NCBI RefSeq assembly: GCF_024505145.1
Contig: NZ_JANIAA010000004.1
Location: forward strand, 124,001-188,000
Source: Streptomyces rugosispiralis
GTDB lineage: Bacteria > Actinomycetota > Actinomycetes > Streptomycetales > Streptomycetaceae
Direction of reading: 5' to 3'
DNA length: 64,000 bases
Shown piece by piece: positions 1 to 8,538 of this stretch. The notes under the pieces were generated by a model. The model made no database searches, was not told the origin of the DNA, and saw only the letters and a program-made list of their open reading frames with translations. A program made the translations under genes and the position numbers. The stretch's first letter is position 1; each line of letters begins with the position of its first letter.

Positions 1-224
1 TCGACGAGGGCCACAACACCGTGCGGATCTCTTCGCACGAGCTGGGCCACATCCTGGGCCTGCCCGACCGCAAGCCCGGCCCCTGCTCCAGCCTGATGTC
101 CGGCGCCAGCGCCGGTACGTCGTGCACCAACGCGTACCCGAACGCCGCCGAGAAGGCCGAGGTCGAGGGCGACTTCGGCCTCGCCGGGGCGGCGACCCTC
201 GGGGCGCGCACCTTCCGGGACTGA
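1..224 (+). CDS. Snapalysin-type metalloprotease, C-terminal part (5' end outside window)
   Basis: Only the last ~74 codons are present; the reading frame is open from base 3 and ends at TGA 222-224. The visible motif HELGHILGLPD fits HExxHxxGxxD of secreted M7 snapalysins, where two His and the Asp bind zinc and Glu is catalytic. Two following cysteines (in PCSSLMSG and GTSC) fit the disulfide near the active site. The rest of the protein, including any signal peptide, lies upstream. The partial ORF beginning at GTG 21 is internal to this gene, not a true start. Confidence 0.85.
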   Translation, partial: DEGHNTVRISSHELGHILGLPDRKPGPCSSLMSGASAGTSCTNAYPNAAEKAEVEGDFGLAGAATLGARTFRD

Positions 225-280
225 CCCGGGGCGCCGGATACCGGGCAGCGGGCATCCCGCGCCCGGTGTCCGGCGCGGCG

Positions 281-1078
281 TCACACCGTGACGACCTCCG
301 TGTCGGGCAGCGCCCGGAACGGGCCGAGCTGGTCATCGGTGGCGCCGCTGTCGGTGACCAGCGTCCACGGCCGGTCCAGCGGGGCCCAGGCGGTGAACGG
401 GGACTCGCCCAGCTTGCTGCTGTCGGCGAGGACGTACACCTCCCTGCCGCGGTCGGCCATCATCTCCTTGAGCGAGGTCTGCTGGAGGCTCGCCTCGCAG
501 ATCCCCAGCCGCGCGTCCAGCCCGTCGGCGCCGAGGAACACCTTGTCCGCGGTCAGCCGGGACAGGGTCAGCTCGGCGAGCGGCCCGACGAAGCCCTGGC
601 TGACATGGCGCAGGGTCCCGGCGAGGGTGATCAGCTCGATCCCGTCCGCCTCGGCCAGTTCGCGCAGCGCGGTGAGGCCGCAGGTGATCACGGTCAGATC
701 GCCGCGGGCGCGCAGATGGTGGGCGAGCCGTCCGGTGGTGGTGCCGGCGTCGAGGATGACGGTGTCGCCCGGCCCGATCCGGGCGGCCGCCCAGCGTCCT
801 ATGCGGTCCTTCTCGGCGACCGCGAGCCCGCTGCGCTGTCCCAGGGTGGGCTCGACGGCGTGACCGGCGCTCATCGCGCCGCCGTAGGTGCGGGCGATGG
901 CCCCCTGTTCGGTGAGGAGCGCGAGATCCCGGCGGATGGTGGAGGGCGTCACCTCCAGCGAGCGGGCCAGCTCCTCCACGACGACCGTGCCATCGGTCTG
1001 GATCATCCGGGCGATCAGTTCCCGGCGGTCCCCGGCGCGCAGCCGCCTGCGCTCCTCCGCCCCGGCCTCCTGACGCAT
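281..1078 (-). CDS. DeoR/GlpR-family transcriptional regulator
   Basis: About 265 aa. The N-terminal helix-turn-helix (roughly residues 15-60) carries the DeoR signature SLEVTPSTIRRDLALL followed by the ARTYGG wing. The C-terminal part is a DeoRC sugar-phosphate sensor fold with VILDAGTTTGRLA and KVFLGADGLD motifs. Such regulators usually repress sugar catabolic genes until a phosphorylated intermediate binds. It is divergent from the HpaI-type aldolase at 1296 and probably controls it. The ATG at 1090 has a purine-rich site directly against it, so the ATG at 1078 is preferred; a 1090 start would add four residues. Confidence 0.88.
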   Translation of the reverse strand: MRQEAGAEERRRLRAGDRRELIARMIQTDGTVVVEELARSLEVTPSTIRRDLALLTEQGAIARTYGGAMSAGHAVEPTLGQRSGLAVAEKDRIGRWAAARIGPGDTVILDAGTTTGRLAHHLRARGDLTVITCGLTALRELAEADGIELITLAGTLRHVSQGFVGPLAELTLSRLTADKVFLGADGLDARLGICEASLQQTSLKEMMADRGREVYVLADSSKLGESPFTAWAPLDRPWTLVTDSGATDDQLGPFRALPDTEVVTV

Positions 1079-1183
1079 CGCGGCCCCCATCCTTCCGTAA
1101 CTCTGCGCGACTCTGCGCAGCCCTGAGCAACCCTATCAGTCTGCGCATTTCGCGCTGTTTCGTCGCAGCTTCCGCGAGATACT

Positions 1184-1228
1184 TGCGTGTTACGTGCAAT
1201 CATGCGAGCGTGCCGCTCATAACACGCA
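1184..1228. promoter_or_regulatory. Inverted repeat in the DeoR/aldolase divergent promoter region
   Basis: TGCGTGTTA at 1184-1192 is matched by its exact reverse complement TAACACGCA at 1220-1228. The pair sits between the DeoR start and the aldolase start. DeoR proteins often bind paired or spaced repeats, so this is a plausible operator for the neighbouring regulator. Direct CTCTGCGC repeats lie further left near 1103-1120. Binding is inferred, not shown. Confidence 0.5.
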
Positions 1229-1295
1229 TGGAGTGAAGAGCCGCGCAACTCGCCGAACAGAACTCGCCGATCGCCGAAGGAGAGAAGCTGACAGC

Positions 1296-2063
1296 ATGAA
1301 CACTTCCCCCGCCGACTTCGCGGCCCGGCTGCGCGCCCGCCGGCGGATCGTCGGCTACTGGGTCGTCCTCGACAATCCCGTCGGCACCGAGCGCCTGGCC
1401 GGGCTCGGCTACGACTACATCTGCGTCGACGCCCAGCACGGTCTCCTCGACTACAAGGGCACCCTCGGCGCGATGACCGCCATCGACGCACGTGGCACCG
1501 CCGCCGGTATGGTGCGGGTTCCGGGCAACGACGGCTTCTGGATCGGCCAGGCGCTCGACGCCGGCGCCCGCGGGGTGATCGTCCCGCTGGTCGACACCGC
1601 CGAGGAGGCGGCCGCCGCGGTGAGCTACTGCCGCTACCCTCCGCTCGGGGTCCGCTCCTACGGCCCGATGCGCTCGGGGCTGCGCGTCGGCCCCGCCCCC
1701 GCCGAGTCCAACCGGCAAGTGGCCTGCGTCGTGATGATCGAGACGGCCCAGGCGCTGGCCAACACCGCGGAGATCTGCGCCACGGACGGGCTCGACGGCG
1801 TCTATATCGGCCCCTCCGACCTCACCATCGCGCTCGGCGGCCGCACCTCGACGGACACCTCGGTGGCGGAGAAGTTCGAAGCGGCGCTGGCGAAGGTCGC
1901 CGAGGAGGCACGGACCGCGGGCATCGCCGCCGGTATCCACTGCCCCGACGGGGCCACCGCCGCCAAGCGCCTGGCCCAGGGCTTCACCTTCGCCACGGTC
2001 AGCAGCGACCTGGCCCACCTGGAGCAGGCGGCGGCCGCGCATCTGCGCGACGCGACCGGCTGA
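1296..2063 (+). CDS. HpcH/HpaI-family aldolase
   Basis: 255 aa, the normal length for class II pyruvate aldolases of the HpaI/GarL/RhmA type, which cleave 2-keto-3-deoxy acids to pyruvate or tartronate semialdehyde plus an aldehyde. Visible motifs are VDAQHG near residue 37, RVPGND, VMIETAQALAN with metal-ligand Glu149, and GPSDL with metal-ligand Asp175. ATG 1296 is chosen because GAAGGAGA lies about 10 bases upstream; the longer frame from 1194 runs through the divergent promoter. It probably acts on a sugar-acid intermediate under the adjacent DeoR regulator. The exact substrate cannot be read from sequence. Confidence 0.88.
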   Translation: MNTSPADFAARLRARRRIVGYWVVLDNPVGTERLAGLGYDYICVDAQHGLLDYKGTLGAMTAIDARGTAAGMVRVPGNDGFWIGQALDAGARGVIVPLVDTAEEAAAAVSYCRYPPLGVRSYGPMRSGLRVGPAPAESNRQVACVVMIETAQALANTAEICATDGLDGVYIGPSDLTIALGGRTSTDTSVAEKFEAALAKVAEEARTAGIAAGIHCPDGATAAKRLAQGFTFATVSSDLAHLEQAAAAHLRDATG

Positions 2064-2102
2064 GCGCGCCGCCCCGGGCGCCGTCCCGGGCACCCTCCCG
2101 GG

Positions 2103-3473
2103 TCAGCTCTCCACGCGCAGCGGCGGGTCCGTCAGACCCCGGGCCCTCGGCAGCAGCACCGTCCGCAGGGCGACCCCGGGGGACAGCAGCCGGGACGGCC
2201 CCGCCGCCAGATAGACGACGTCGCGGAAGGCCGCGCCGACCACCCGGTCGATCGCCGCCCGGTCCGCCAGCCGCCCGAAGTACCAGCTCCGCAGCCGCTC
2301 GGCGGTACCCGGTGGCGTGGCGTCCGCGTCCGTGACGTACGGGCGGTCCGCGCCGACGGCGGTCAGCCAGGCGGTGTCGCCCGCACGGGCCACGGCGCGC
2401 TGCGCGGCGGCCGCGAAACCGGGCCGCAGACCCCCCTCGGCCAGACAGCGGCGCAGGGCCAGCCCGCTGAGGGCGGCCACCGCCATGCCCTGACCGTAGA
2501 TCGGGTTGAAGGTGCAGGCGGCGTCCGAGACCGCGAGGAACCCCTCGGGCACCCCGCCCGGGGCGTCGTAGTGGCGGCGGCGGTTGGAGGTGTCGCGGAA
2601 CCCGTACGGCGGGGAGACCGGCTCGCAGGTCAGCAGATGCTCGTACAGCTCGGGCTCGCCCAGGGACTTGACGAAGCCGGGCACCTCCGAGCCCTCGGTC
2701 GGCGGATGCTGACCGCGCGCCCCCGACAGCGTCAGCAGCCAGTTGCCGCCCTCGACCGGGGACCAGGCCGCTCCGCGCGGGCAGTCCGGGCGCGGCTGGA
2801 CGACCATCACCATGTCCAGCGGCTCGGTGGGCCGGAACATCTGGGTGCAGTAGCCGATCCCGGCGTCCACGACCTCCTCGCGCGGCGCCGGAGCGCCCAG
2901 CTCCGCCAGCCACTTGGGGGCGCGCGAGCCGCGCCCCGAGGCGTCCACGACCAGATCGGCCCGCAACTCCCGCTCGGCGCGCCCGGTGTCCCGCGCCCGC
3001 ACCCGTACGCCGGTGACCCGGTCCGCGGCGCCGAGCAGCCCGGTGGCCTCGGTGCCCTGGAGCACCTCCACCCGGGTCCCGGACCCCTCGGCCTCGGCCA
3101 GCACCCGCGCCCGTACGGTGGCGTCGAACAGCGCCCGGGTGCAGCTGGTGGTGGCGTGTCTGCCCTCGTGGAAGCGGCGCTGCCAGCCGTTGCCACCCTT
3201 GGTTATCACATCGCGCGGCGCTTCCAGGCGGTGTGCGCCCGCCGCCTCCAGCTCGCCGTTCAGCCCGGGGAACAGCCGCTCCAGGGCGCGCCGCCCGCCG
3301 CTGAGGAAGACATGCAGATGGCGGCCCTGGGGCACGCCCTTGCGGAAGGCGGGCTGGTCCGGGTAGCGGTCGCGCTCCACCAGGGTGACCGTGTCGACGT
3401 GGCCGAGGAGCGCGCCCGCCGCCAGCGTGCCCGCCAACCCCCCGCCCACCACCACCGCGTCGCCCTTGCCCAT
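2103..3473 (-). CDS. FAD-dependent oxidoreductase / halogenase-like hydroxylase family
   Basis: 456 aa. An N-terminal FAD Rossmann motif VVGGGLAGTLAAG lies at residues 8-20, and a second FAD motif, FLAVSDAACTFNPIYGQGM, corresponds to the GD(A)xxxxxPxxGxG element of aromatic hydroxylase-like flavoproteins. The fold is the geranylgeranyl reductase/tryptophan halogenase superfamily, but no halogenase WxWxIP motif is seen. The ATG at 3473 follows GGGGAGG; an upstream frame to 3515 would run into the terminator. It stands alone behind the polyol operon terminator. Substrate unknown; a role in specialised metabolite tailoring is possible but unsupported. Confidence 0.75.
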   Translation of the reverse strand: MGKGDAVVVGGGLAGTLAAGALLGHVDTVTLVERDRYPDQPAFRKGVPQGRHLHVFLSGGRRALERLFPGLNGELEAAGAHRLEAPRDVITKGGNGWQRRFHEGRHATTSCTRALFDATVRARVLAEAEGSGTRVEVLQGTEATGLLGAADRVTGVRVRARDTGRAERELRADLVVDASGRGSRAPKWLAELGAPAPREEVVDAGIGYCTQMFRPTEPLDMVMVVQPRPDCPRGAAWSPVEGGNWLLTLSGARGQHPPTEGSEVPGFVKSLGEPELYEHLLTCEPVSPPYGFRDTSNRRRHYDAPGGVPEGFLAVSDAACTFNPIYGQGMAVAALSGLALRRCLAEGGLRPGFAAAAQRAVARAGDTAWLTAVGADRPYVTDADATPPGTAERLRSWYFGRLADRAAIDRVVGAAFRDVVYLAAGPSRLLSPGVALRTVLLPRARGLTDPPLRVES

Positions 3474-3504
3474 ATGCCCGCCCCTCCCCGCCGACCGTGA
3501 TCGA

Positions 3505-3542
3505 TGACGGCCCAAGCCTGGTGCTCCGGGCTTGGGCCGTCA
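3505..3542 (-). terminator. Rho-independent-type terminator of the polyol transport operon
   Basis: TGACGGCCCAAGCC (3505-3518) and its exact complement GGCTTGGGCCGTCA (3529-3542) form a perfect 14-bp stem with a 10-base loop. It sits 8 bases after the dehydrogenase stop codon on the minus strand and before the next gene's start. No long T-run follows, which is usual in actinomycetes. Confidence 0.85.
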
Positions 3543-3550
3543 ACACACGG

Positions 3551-4540
3551 TTACGGGACGACCACGATCTTCCGGCCGACTCCCGCCTTGAACTGGTCGA
3601 GCGCCTTGGGGTACTCCTCCAGCGGCATCCGGTGGCTGATGAAGATCTTCGGGTCCAGCACCCCGCTCGCGAACAGCCCGGCGGCACGCTCATAGCTGTG
3701 AAGCACGGCCATCGAGCCGGTGATGGTGATCTCCTGGTTGTAGATCTTGTACGGCTCGATGGTGGCCCGCGTCGCGTAGTCGGAGACACCGAACTGAAGG
3801 AACGTTCCGGCCTTGGCCACCCGGCCCAGGCCGTCCTGAATGGCGGCCTGGTTGCCGGTGGCGTCGATGACCACGTCCCAGCCCCGCGGCTGGTCCAGCT
3901 CGTCCGCCGAGGCGGCGGACCGGGTGCAGCCGAGGGTGGTGGCGGTGGACAGCCGGTCGGGGTTGACATCGAGCATGTCCACACTGGTGGCGCCGGTCCG
4001 CTTGGCCAGCTCCAGCATCATCAGCCCCATGGTGCCGGAGCCGTAGATGAGCACCTCGGCGCCCAGGTTGCCGTTGAGCACGTCATAGCCGCGCACCGCG
4101 CAGGACAGCGGCTCGATCAGGGCCGCGTCGGCCACCTCGACCTGCTCGGGCAGCTTGACGCAGTTGGCCACCGGGGCCACCGCGAACTCGGCGGCCCCGC
4201 CGGGGACGCTGACCCCGATCGCGTTCCAGTTGTCGCACAGATTGCCCCGGCCGATCCGGCAGTAGCGGCACTCATGGCAGTGCAGGGAGGGGTCCACGGC
4301 GACCCGGTCGCCCACCGCCACCTCGGTGACATCGCTGCCGATGCCCACGACCTCACCGGCGAACTCATGCCCGGGGACGATCGGCAGCGTGGGCGCGAAC
4401 TCCCCCTGGAGGATGTGCAGATCGGTGCCGCACAGCCCGCAGGCCGCCACATCCACCACGACCTCACGGGGGCCCGGGGTGGGGTCCGCGACGGTGGCGA
4501 CGGTGACCTTCCCGGGGGCTTCGATGACTGCGGCCCTCAT
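3551..4540 (-). CDS. Zinc-dependent alcohol dehydrogenase, polyol (sorbitol/xylitol/threonine) type
   Basis: 329 aa MDR-family dehydrogenase. Catalytic-zinc residues Cys37 (CGLCGTD) and His58-Glu59 (GHE), structural-zinc cysteines Cys88, 91, 94 and 102, and the nucleotide-binding motif YGSGTMGLM are all visible. It likely oxidises an imported polyol to a ketose with NAD(P). It is the last gene of the operon, and its ATG overlaps the permease stop by 4 bases (ATGA), implying coupled translation. The context of a mannitol/sorbitol-like importer supports polyol rather than simple alcohol use. The precise polyol is undetermined. Confidence 0.88.
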   Translation of the reverse strand: MRAAVIEAPGKVTVATVADPTPGPREVVVDVAACGLCGTDLHILQGEFAPTLPIVPGHEFAGEVVGIGSDVTEVAVGDRVAVDPSLHCHECRYCRIGRGNLCDNWNAIGVSVPGGAAEFAVAPVANCVKLPEQVEVADAALIEPLSCAVRGYDVLNGNLGAEVLIYGSGTMGLMMLELAKRTGATSVDMLDVNPDRLSTATTLGCTRSAASADELDQPRGWDVVIDATGNQAAIQDGLGRVAKAGTFLQFGVSDYATRATIEPYKIYNQEITITGSMAVLHSYERAAGLFASGVLDPKIFISHRMPLEEYPKALDQFKAGVGRKIVVVP

Positions 4541-5415
4541 TTGACTGCTCCTAGCGACAGGCCCTGGACCAGCTTGTCCTGGGCGGCGAAACCGGCGGCG
4601 AGCACCGGCAGGGAAATGACGATCGACGCGGCGCACACCTTGGCCAGGAACAGCCCCTGGCTGGTCACGAAGGTCGTCAGGAACGCCGGGGCGGTCTGGG
4701 CGACCACACCGGTGAGCACTTGGGCGAAGAGCATCTCGTTCCAGCTGAAGATGAAACAGATCAGCGAGGTGGCGGCGATGCCAGGACCCGCGATCGGGGC
4801 CACGACCCGCCACAGGATGGTGGGCAGCCGCGCCCCGTCCATCTGGGCGGCCTCGATGATCGACACCGGGACGTCGGCGAGGAAGGACTGCATCATCCAC
4901 ACCGCGATCGGCAGGTTCATCGAGGTGTAGAGGATGACCAGCAGCCAGACGTTGTCCAGGAAGTTGATGTCCCTGGCGAACAGGAACACCGGCAGCAGTC
5001 CGGCCACCACCGGCAGCATCTTCGTGGACAGGAAGAAGAACATCACATCCGTCCACTTGCGCACCGGCCGGATCGACAGCGCGAACGCCGCCGGAAGCGC
5101 CAGCAGCAGCACGAGGCAGGTGGAGAAGACGGAGGTGCCCACCGAGTTGAGCAGTGCGGGCCAGGGGCTGGCCCCGCCGCCCGAGCCGAAGAACTCCTTG
5201 TACCCGTCGAGGGTCAGCGAAGCGGTCAGCGACGGCGGGTTGGTGGCGGCGTCGGCCTCGGAGTGGAACGAGGTCAGCAGCATCCACAGCACGGGCAGTA
5301 CGAAGACGATGCCGACGAACCAGGCCAACACGCCGAGCGCGGCACCGCGCCGCTTGGCCCGGCGGGTGCCCTCCGGAACGGACGTGATGGTCATCGGGGT
5401 GCTCACGGCGGTCAT
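4537..5415 (-). CDS. Carbohydrate ABC transporter permease (MalG type)
   Basis: 292 aa with six hydrophobic segments and the cytoplasmic EAA loop EAAQMDGARLPTILWRVVAPI, which docks the ATPase. The N-terminus has a basic cytoplasmic stretch (RRAKRR) before the first membrane helix. It overlaps the upstream permease by 4 bases and the downstream dehydrogenase by 4 bases. It should pair with the 5412-6377 permease to form the membrane channel for a polyol or monosaccharide delivered by the 6374-7723 lipoprotein. Confidence 0.92.
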   Translation of the reverse strand: MTAVSTPMTITSVPEGTRRAKRRGAALGVLAWFVGIVFVLPVLWMLLTSFHSEADAATNPPSLTASLTLDGYKEFFGSGGGASPWPALLNSVGTSVFSTCLVLLLALPAAFALSIRPVRKWTDVMFFFLSTKMLPVVAGLLPVFLFARDINFLDNVWLLVILYTSMNLPIAVWMMQSFLADVPVSIIEAAQMDGARLPTILWRVVAPIAGPGIAATSLICFIFSWNEMLFAQVLTGVVAQTAPAFLTTFVTSQGLFLAKVCAASIVISLPVLAAGFAAQDKLVQGLSLGAVK

Positions 5416-6377
5416 GCGCGGGACGCCTCCTCACGGAAGAGGGACGACACCACGCGCAGCGCGAAGGTGGCGATGATGATCGTGCCGATCACCACGACGA
5501 CCCCAGCGGCCGATGCCAGCCCGTACTCGTGGGCGTTGTAGAAGGTTTCGTAGATGGTGTAGGGGAGGTTCGCGGTGTCCAGACCACCGCGGGTCATGGT
5601 GAACACGGCGTCGAAGTTCTGCACGATGTAGATGGACCCCAGCAGGGTGCCGAGTTCCAGATAGCGGCGCAGGTGCGGAAGGGTCAGAAAGCGGAAGATC
5701 TGCCAGTTGCCCGCCCCGTCCAGCCGGGCCGCCTCGATCATGTCCAGTGGGCGGCTCTGCAGTCCGGCCAGCAGGATGAGCATCATGAACGGCGTCCACT
5801 GCCAGATCAGCGACGCCTCCACCGCGATCAGCGGCGTATCGGTGAGCCACTCCGGCTGGGGGCCGCCGAGCCAGTTGAGCACGCCGTTGAACAGGCCGTA
5901 CTCGGGGTTGTACAGCGCGTGCTTCCACAGCAGCGCCGAGGCCACCGGCACCAGCAGGAACGGCGCGATGAGCATGGTGCGGACCAGGCCCCGGCCGCGG
6001 AACTTCCGGTCCAGCAGCAGCGCCAGCAGCAGCCCCAGCACCACGCTGACGATCACCACGGAGGCGGTCAGCAGCACGGTGGTGAGGATGGACTCGCGCA
6101 GCGACGCGTCGCTGAGCACCGTCTTGTAGTTGTCAAGACCCGCGAACGCACGGCGGTCGGGCCGGAACGAGTTCCAGTCGAAGAGCGAGATCACCAGCGT
6201 GGCCACGAACGGAAGCTGGGTGACCACGATCAGGAAGATCAGCGCGGGCAGCAGCGGTGCCCGGGTGGCCCACTCCCGGGCCCGGTTCCGGGACGCCACG
6301 GGACGCCCCGCGGAGGCGGGGGCCGCGGTCGGTGGCCGCTGGCCGCTCACGGGTACTGCCGTCGTCGGATTACTCAT
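5412..6377 (-). CDS. Carbohydrate ABC transporter permease (MalF type)
   Basis: 321 aa. A ~40-residue Pro/Ala-rich cytoplasmic N-terminus is followed by six membrane helices, beginning APLLPALIFLIVVTQLPFV. The EAA loop reads EAARLDGAGNWQIFRFLTLPHL. The start overlaps the binding-protein stop by 4 bases (ATGA at 6374-6377). This is the first permease of the polyol-type importer, partner of 4537-5415. Confidence 0.92.
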   Translation of the reverse strand: MSNPTTAVPVSGQRPPTAAPASAGRPVASRNRAREWATRAPLLPALIFLIVVTQLPFVATLVISLFDWNSFRPDRRAFAGLDNYKTVLSDASLRESILTTVLLTASVVIVSVVLGLLLALLLDRKFRGRGLVRTMLIAPFLLVPVASALLWKHALYNPEYGLFNGVLNWLGGPQPEWLTDTPLIAVEASLIWQWTPFMMLILLAGLQSRPLDMIEAARLDGAGNWQIFRFLTLPHLRRYLELGTLLGSIYIVQNFDAVFTMTRGGLDTANLPYTIYETFYNAHEYGLASAAGVVVVIGTIIIATFALRVVSSLFREEASRA

Positions 6378-7723
6378 CGGTACTCCTCGCCGACCTTCTC
6401 GGCCAGCTTCTGCGAATTCTTCAATGCCGTGTCGACGGACTGCTTTCCGGCGATGGCGGCGCTGATCTCCTGGGCGACCTTGGTGCCGAGATCGGCGAAT
6501 TCGGGGATGTCGACGAACTGGATGCCGATGGTCGGCCGCGGCTGCACTCCCGGATCACGCGGCTTGGCGCTGGTGATGGCCTTGCGCGTCTGCTCGGAGA
6601 AGGTGCTCGCGGTGTCGCGGTAGTCCGGGTTGGAGTAGGTGGACGACCGCTTGCCGGCGGGCACATTGGCCCAGCCGAAGGTCTTGCCGACCAGGGCCTC
6701 GTACTTCTTGCTGGATGCCCAGGAGATGAACTTCCACGCGTTGTCGGGGTGGCGCGACGCCTTCTGCACGCCCCAGGCCCAGGTGTAGAGCCAGCCCGAG
6801 GTATCGGTCTTCACCACCGGCGCCTGGACATATCCGATCTTGCCCTTGACGGGGGATCCCTTGGCCTCCAGCGACCCGGCGGCCGAGGTGGCGTCGTACC
6901 ACATGGCGCTCTTGCCCTGGGTGAGGTTGTTCAGGCACTCGGCGAAGCCCGACTGGGCCGCACCGGCCTCACCGTGCTTGCGCACCAGGTCGACATAGAA
7001 CTTGGTCGCCTTGGTGAATTCCGGCGAGTCCAGTTGCGCCTTCCAGTCCTTGGTGAACCAGGTGCCGCCGAAGGTGTTGACCACCGTGGTGAGCGGGGCC
7101 ATCAGCTCACCCCAGCCGGGCAGTCCGCGCAGGCAGATGCCGTTCATCCCCTTGCGGGAGCCGTCCACCTTGGCCGCGATGTCCGCGACCTGCTGCCAGG
7201 TGGGCCGCTCGGGCATCTTCAGACGCTTCTCGGCGAGTACGTCCTTGCGGTACATCAGGAACGACGACTCACCGTAGAAGGGCTCGGCGTAGAGCTTGCC
7301 GTCCTCGGCGGTCAGCGACTCCCGCATCGAGGGGAGGACGTCCTTCTGGTCGAATGCCTTGTCCTTGGCGGCGTATCCGTCGAGTGGCATCAGCCAGCCG
7401 TTCTTCGCGTAGAACGGCACCTCGAAATTGCTGATGGTGGCCACGTCGTACTGGCGCGCCTGATTGGCGAAGTCCTGACTGATCTTGTCGCGGACCTCGT
7501 TCTCGGGCATCATCGTGAATTTGACCGTGATGCCCGTTTCCTTGGTGAAATATTTCTTGGTGAGCTTCTGCAGATCCACCATCTGGGGGTTGTTCACCAT
7601 CAGGACATTGATGGTCTTGTCGCCTGAACTGCCGCCCCCCATACCGGCGCAACCGCTCAGGAGCGCGCCCGCGGTCAGGGCCACCACCGGTATCCGGGCA
7701 GCACGAAGAGTCAGGACTGGCAT
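6374..7723 (-). CDS. Extracellular sugar/polyol-binding lipoprotein (SmoE/MtlE-like)
   Basis: 449 aa. The signal peptide ends in the lipobox LLSGC (Cys about residue 25), so the mature protein is a membrane-anchored lipoprotein. The body is a family 1 extracellular solute-binding protein; segments such as GITVKFTMMPENEVRDKI and the pairing with a polyol dehydrogenase resemble mannitol/sorbitol-binding proteins. It is the first structural gene after the DeoR regulator (53-base gap). No ATPase gene is present in the operon, so a shared ATPase encoded elsewhere (MsiK in Streptomyces) is probably used. The polyol specificity is inference. Confidence 0.88.
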   Translation of the reverse strand: MPVLTLRAARIPVVALTAGALLSGCAGMGGGSSGDKTINVLMVNNPQMVDLQKLTKKYFTKETGITVKFTMMPENEVRDKISQDFANQARQYDVATISNFEVPFYAKNGWLMPLDGYAAKDKAFDQKDVLPSMRESLTAEDGKLYAEPFYGESSFLMYRKDVLAEKRLKMPERPTWQQVADIAAKVDGSRKGMNGICLRGLPGWGELMAPLTTVVNTFGGTWFTKDWKAQLDSPEFTKATKFYVDLVRKHGEAGAAQSGFAECLNNLTQGKSAMWYDATSAAGSLEAKGSPVKGKIGYVQAPVVKTDTSGWLYTWAWGVQKASRHPDNAWKFISWASSKKYEALVGKTFGWANVPAGKRSSTYSNPDYRDTASTFSEQTRKAITSAKPRDPGVQPRPTIGIQFVDIPEFADLGTKVAQEISAAIAGKQSVDTALKNSQKLAEKVGEEYR

Positions 7724-7776
7724 AACGGGTCCAATCGAAGGGACGTGGGGAAGGAAAAACAGCGGGGGAAGGGGCG

Positions 7777-8538
7777 TCAGACCCTGACGATCTGGGGGCC
7801 CAGCAGCGAATAGCGGTGTGCCTCGGTCAGCGGCAGACCTGTGTCGGTCACGATCGTTTCGAAGTCCGAGACATCTGCGAACCGGCAGAAGCTGACGGCT
7901 CCGAATTTGGTGTGCACCCCGGAGAAGATCTTCCGCCGGGACACCCGCACCACCTGCGCCTTGATCTCGCTGACCGCCGGATCCGGGGTGGTCAGGCCGT
8001 ACTGGCGGGAGATGCCGTTGGCGCCGATGAACGCCAGGTCGATGACGAAGCCCGAGAGCATATGCGTCGCCCAGTGATCGACGGTGGCCATCGTGCCCCC
8101 GCGCACCCGGCCGCCGAGGAGCAGCACGGTGGTGTTGTCACGGGTGGCGAGGCCGGTGGCGGTCGTGAGGGAAGCGGTGATCACGGTGAGCGGCCGGTCC
8201 CTGGGCAGGGCCTCCGCGATCAGCTGCGGGGTGAATCCCTCGTCGATGAAGACCGTCTCGGCATCGCCCAGCAGATCGGCCGCCGCGGTCGCGATCCGCG
8301 ACTTCTCCGGTACGTGCATGGTGGTGCGGAAGGCGAGGGTGGTCTCGAAACCGGCGCTCTCCACGGGGTAGGCGCCGCCATGGGTGCGCCGCACCAGTCC
8401 GTGCTGTTCCAGGACCCGCAGATCGCGGCGCACCGTCTCCTTGGACACCCCGAGGTCGGCGGCGAGCTTGCCGACGTCCACGACGCCGGCACGGCGAGCC
8501 GTGTCGAGGATCTCCCGACGGCGTTCCTCCGCGTCCAC
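7777..8538 (-). CDS. DeoR-family transcriptional regulator of the polyol operon
   Basis: 253 aa. The HTH at residues ~20-55 (LGVSKETVRRDLRVLEQHGLVRRTHGG) is the DeoR signature, and a DeoRC ligand domain follows with VFIDEGFTPQ in place of the usual DxGTT motif, a clear variation of the sugar-phosphate pocket. The GTG start is preceded by AGGAGG 7 bases upstream. It lies first in the same-strand polyol transport operon and is the likely local repressor. The altered pocket suggests an effector different from a canonical sugar phosphate. Confidence 0.88.
   Translation of the reverse strand: MDAEERRREILDTARRAGVVDVGKLAADLGVSKETVRRDLRVLEQHGLVRRTHGGAYPVESAGFETTLAFRTTMHVPEKSRIATAAADLLGDAETVFIDEGFTPQLIAEALPRDRPLTVITASLTTATGLATRDNTTVLLLGGRVRGGTMATVDHWATHMLSGFVIDLAFIGANGISRQYGLTTPDPAVSEIKAQVVRVSRRKIFSGVHTKFGAVSFCRFADVSDFETIVTDTGLPLTEAHRYSLLGPQIVRV

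Noticed and set aside
122..1126. Long plus-strand ORF over the DeoR gene
   Set aside because: It is a GC-rich antisense shadow; the minus-strand frame has a clear HTH and sensor motifs.
2103..3473. Flavin-dependent halogenase
   Set aside because: No WxWxIP motif or halogenase lysine context was visible, so only the wider family is claimed.
1999..3984. 661-aa minus-strand ORF spanning two genes
   Set aside because: Arg/Pro/Gly-rich shadow crossing a perfect terminator and the start of the FAD enzyme gene.
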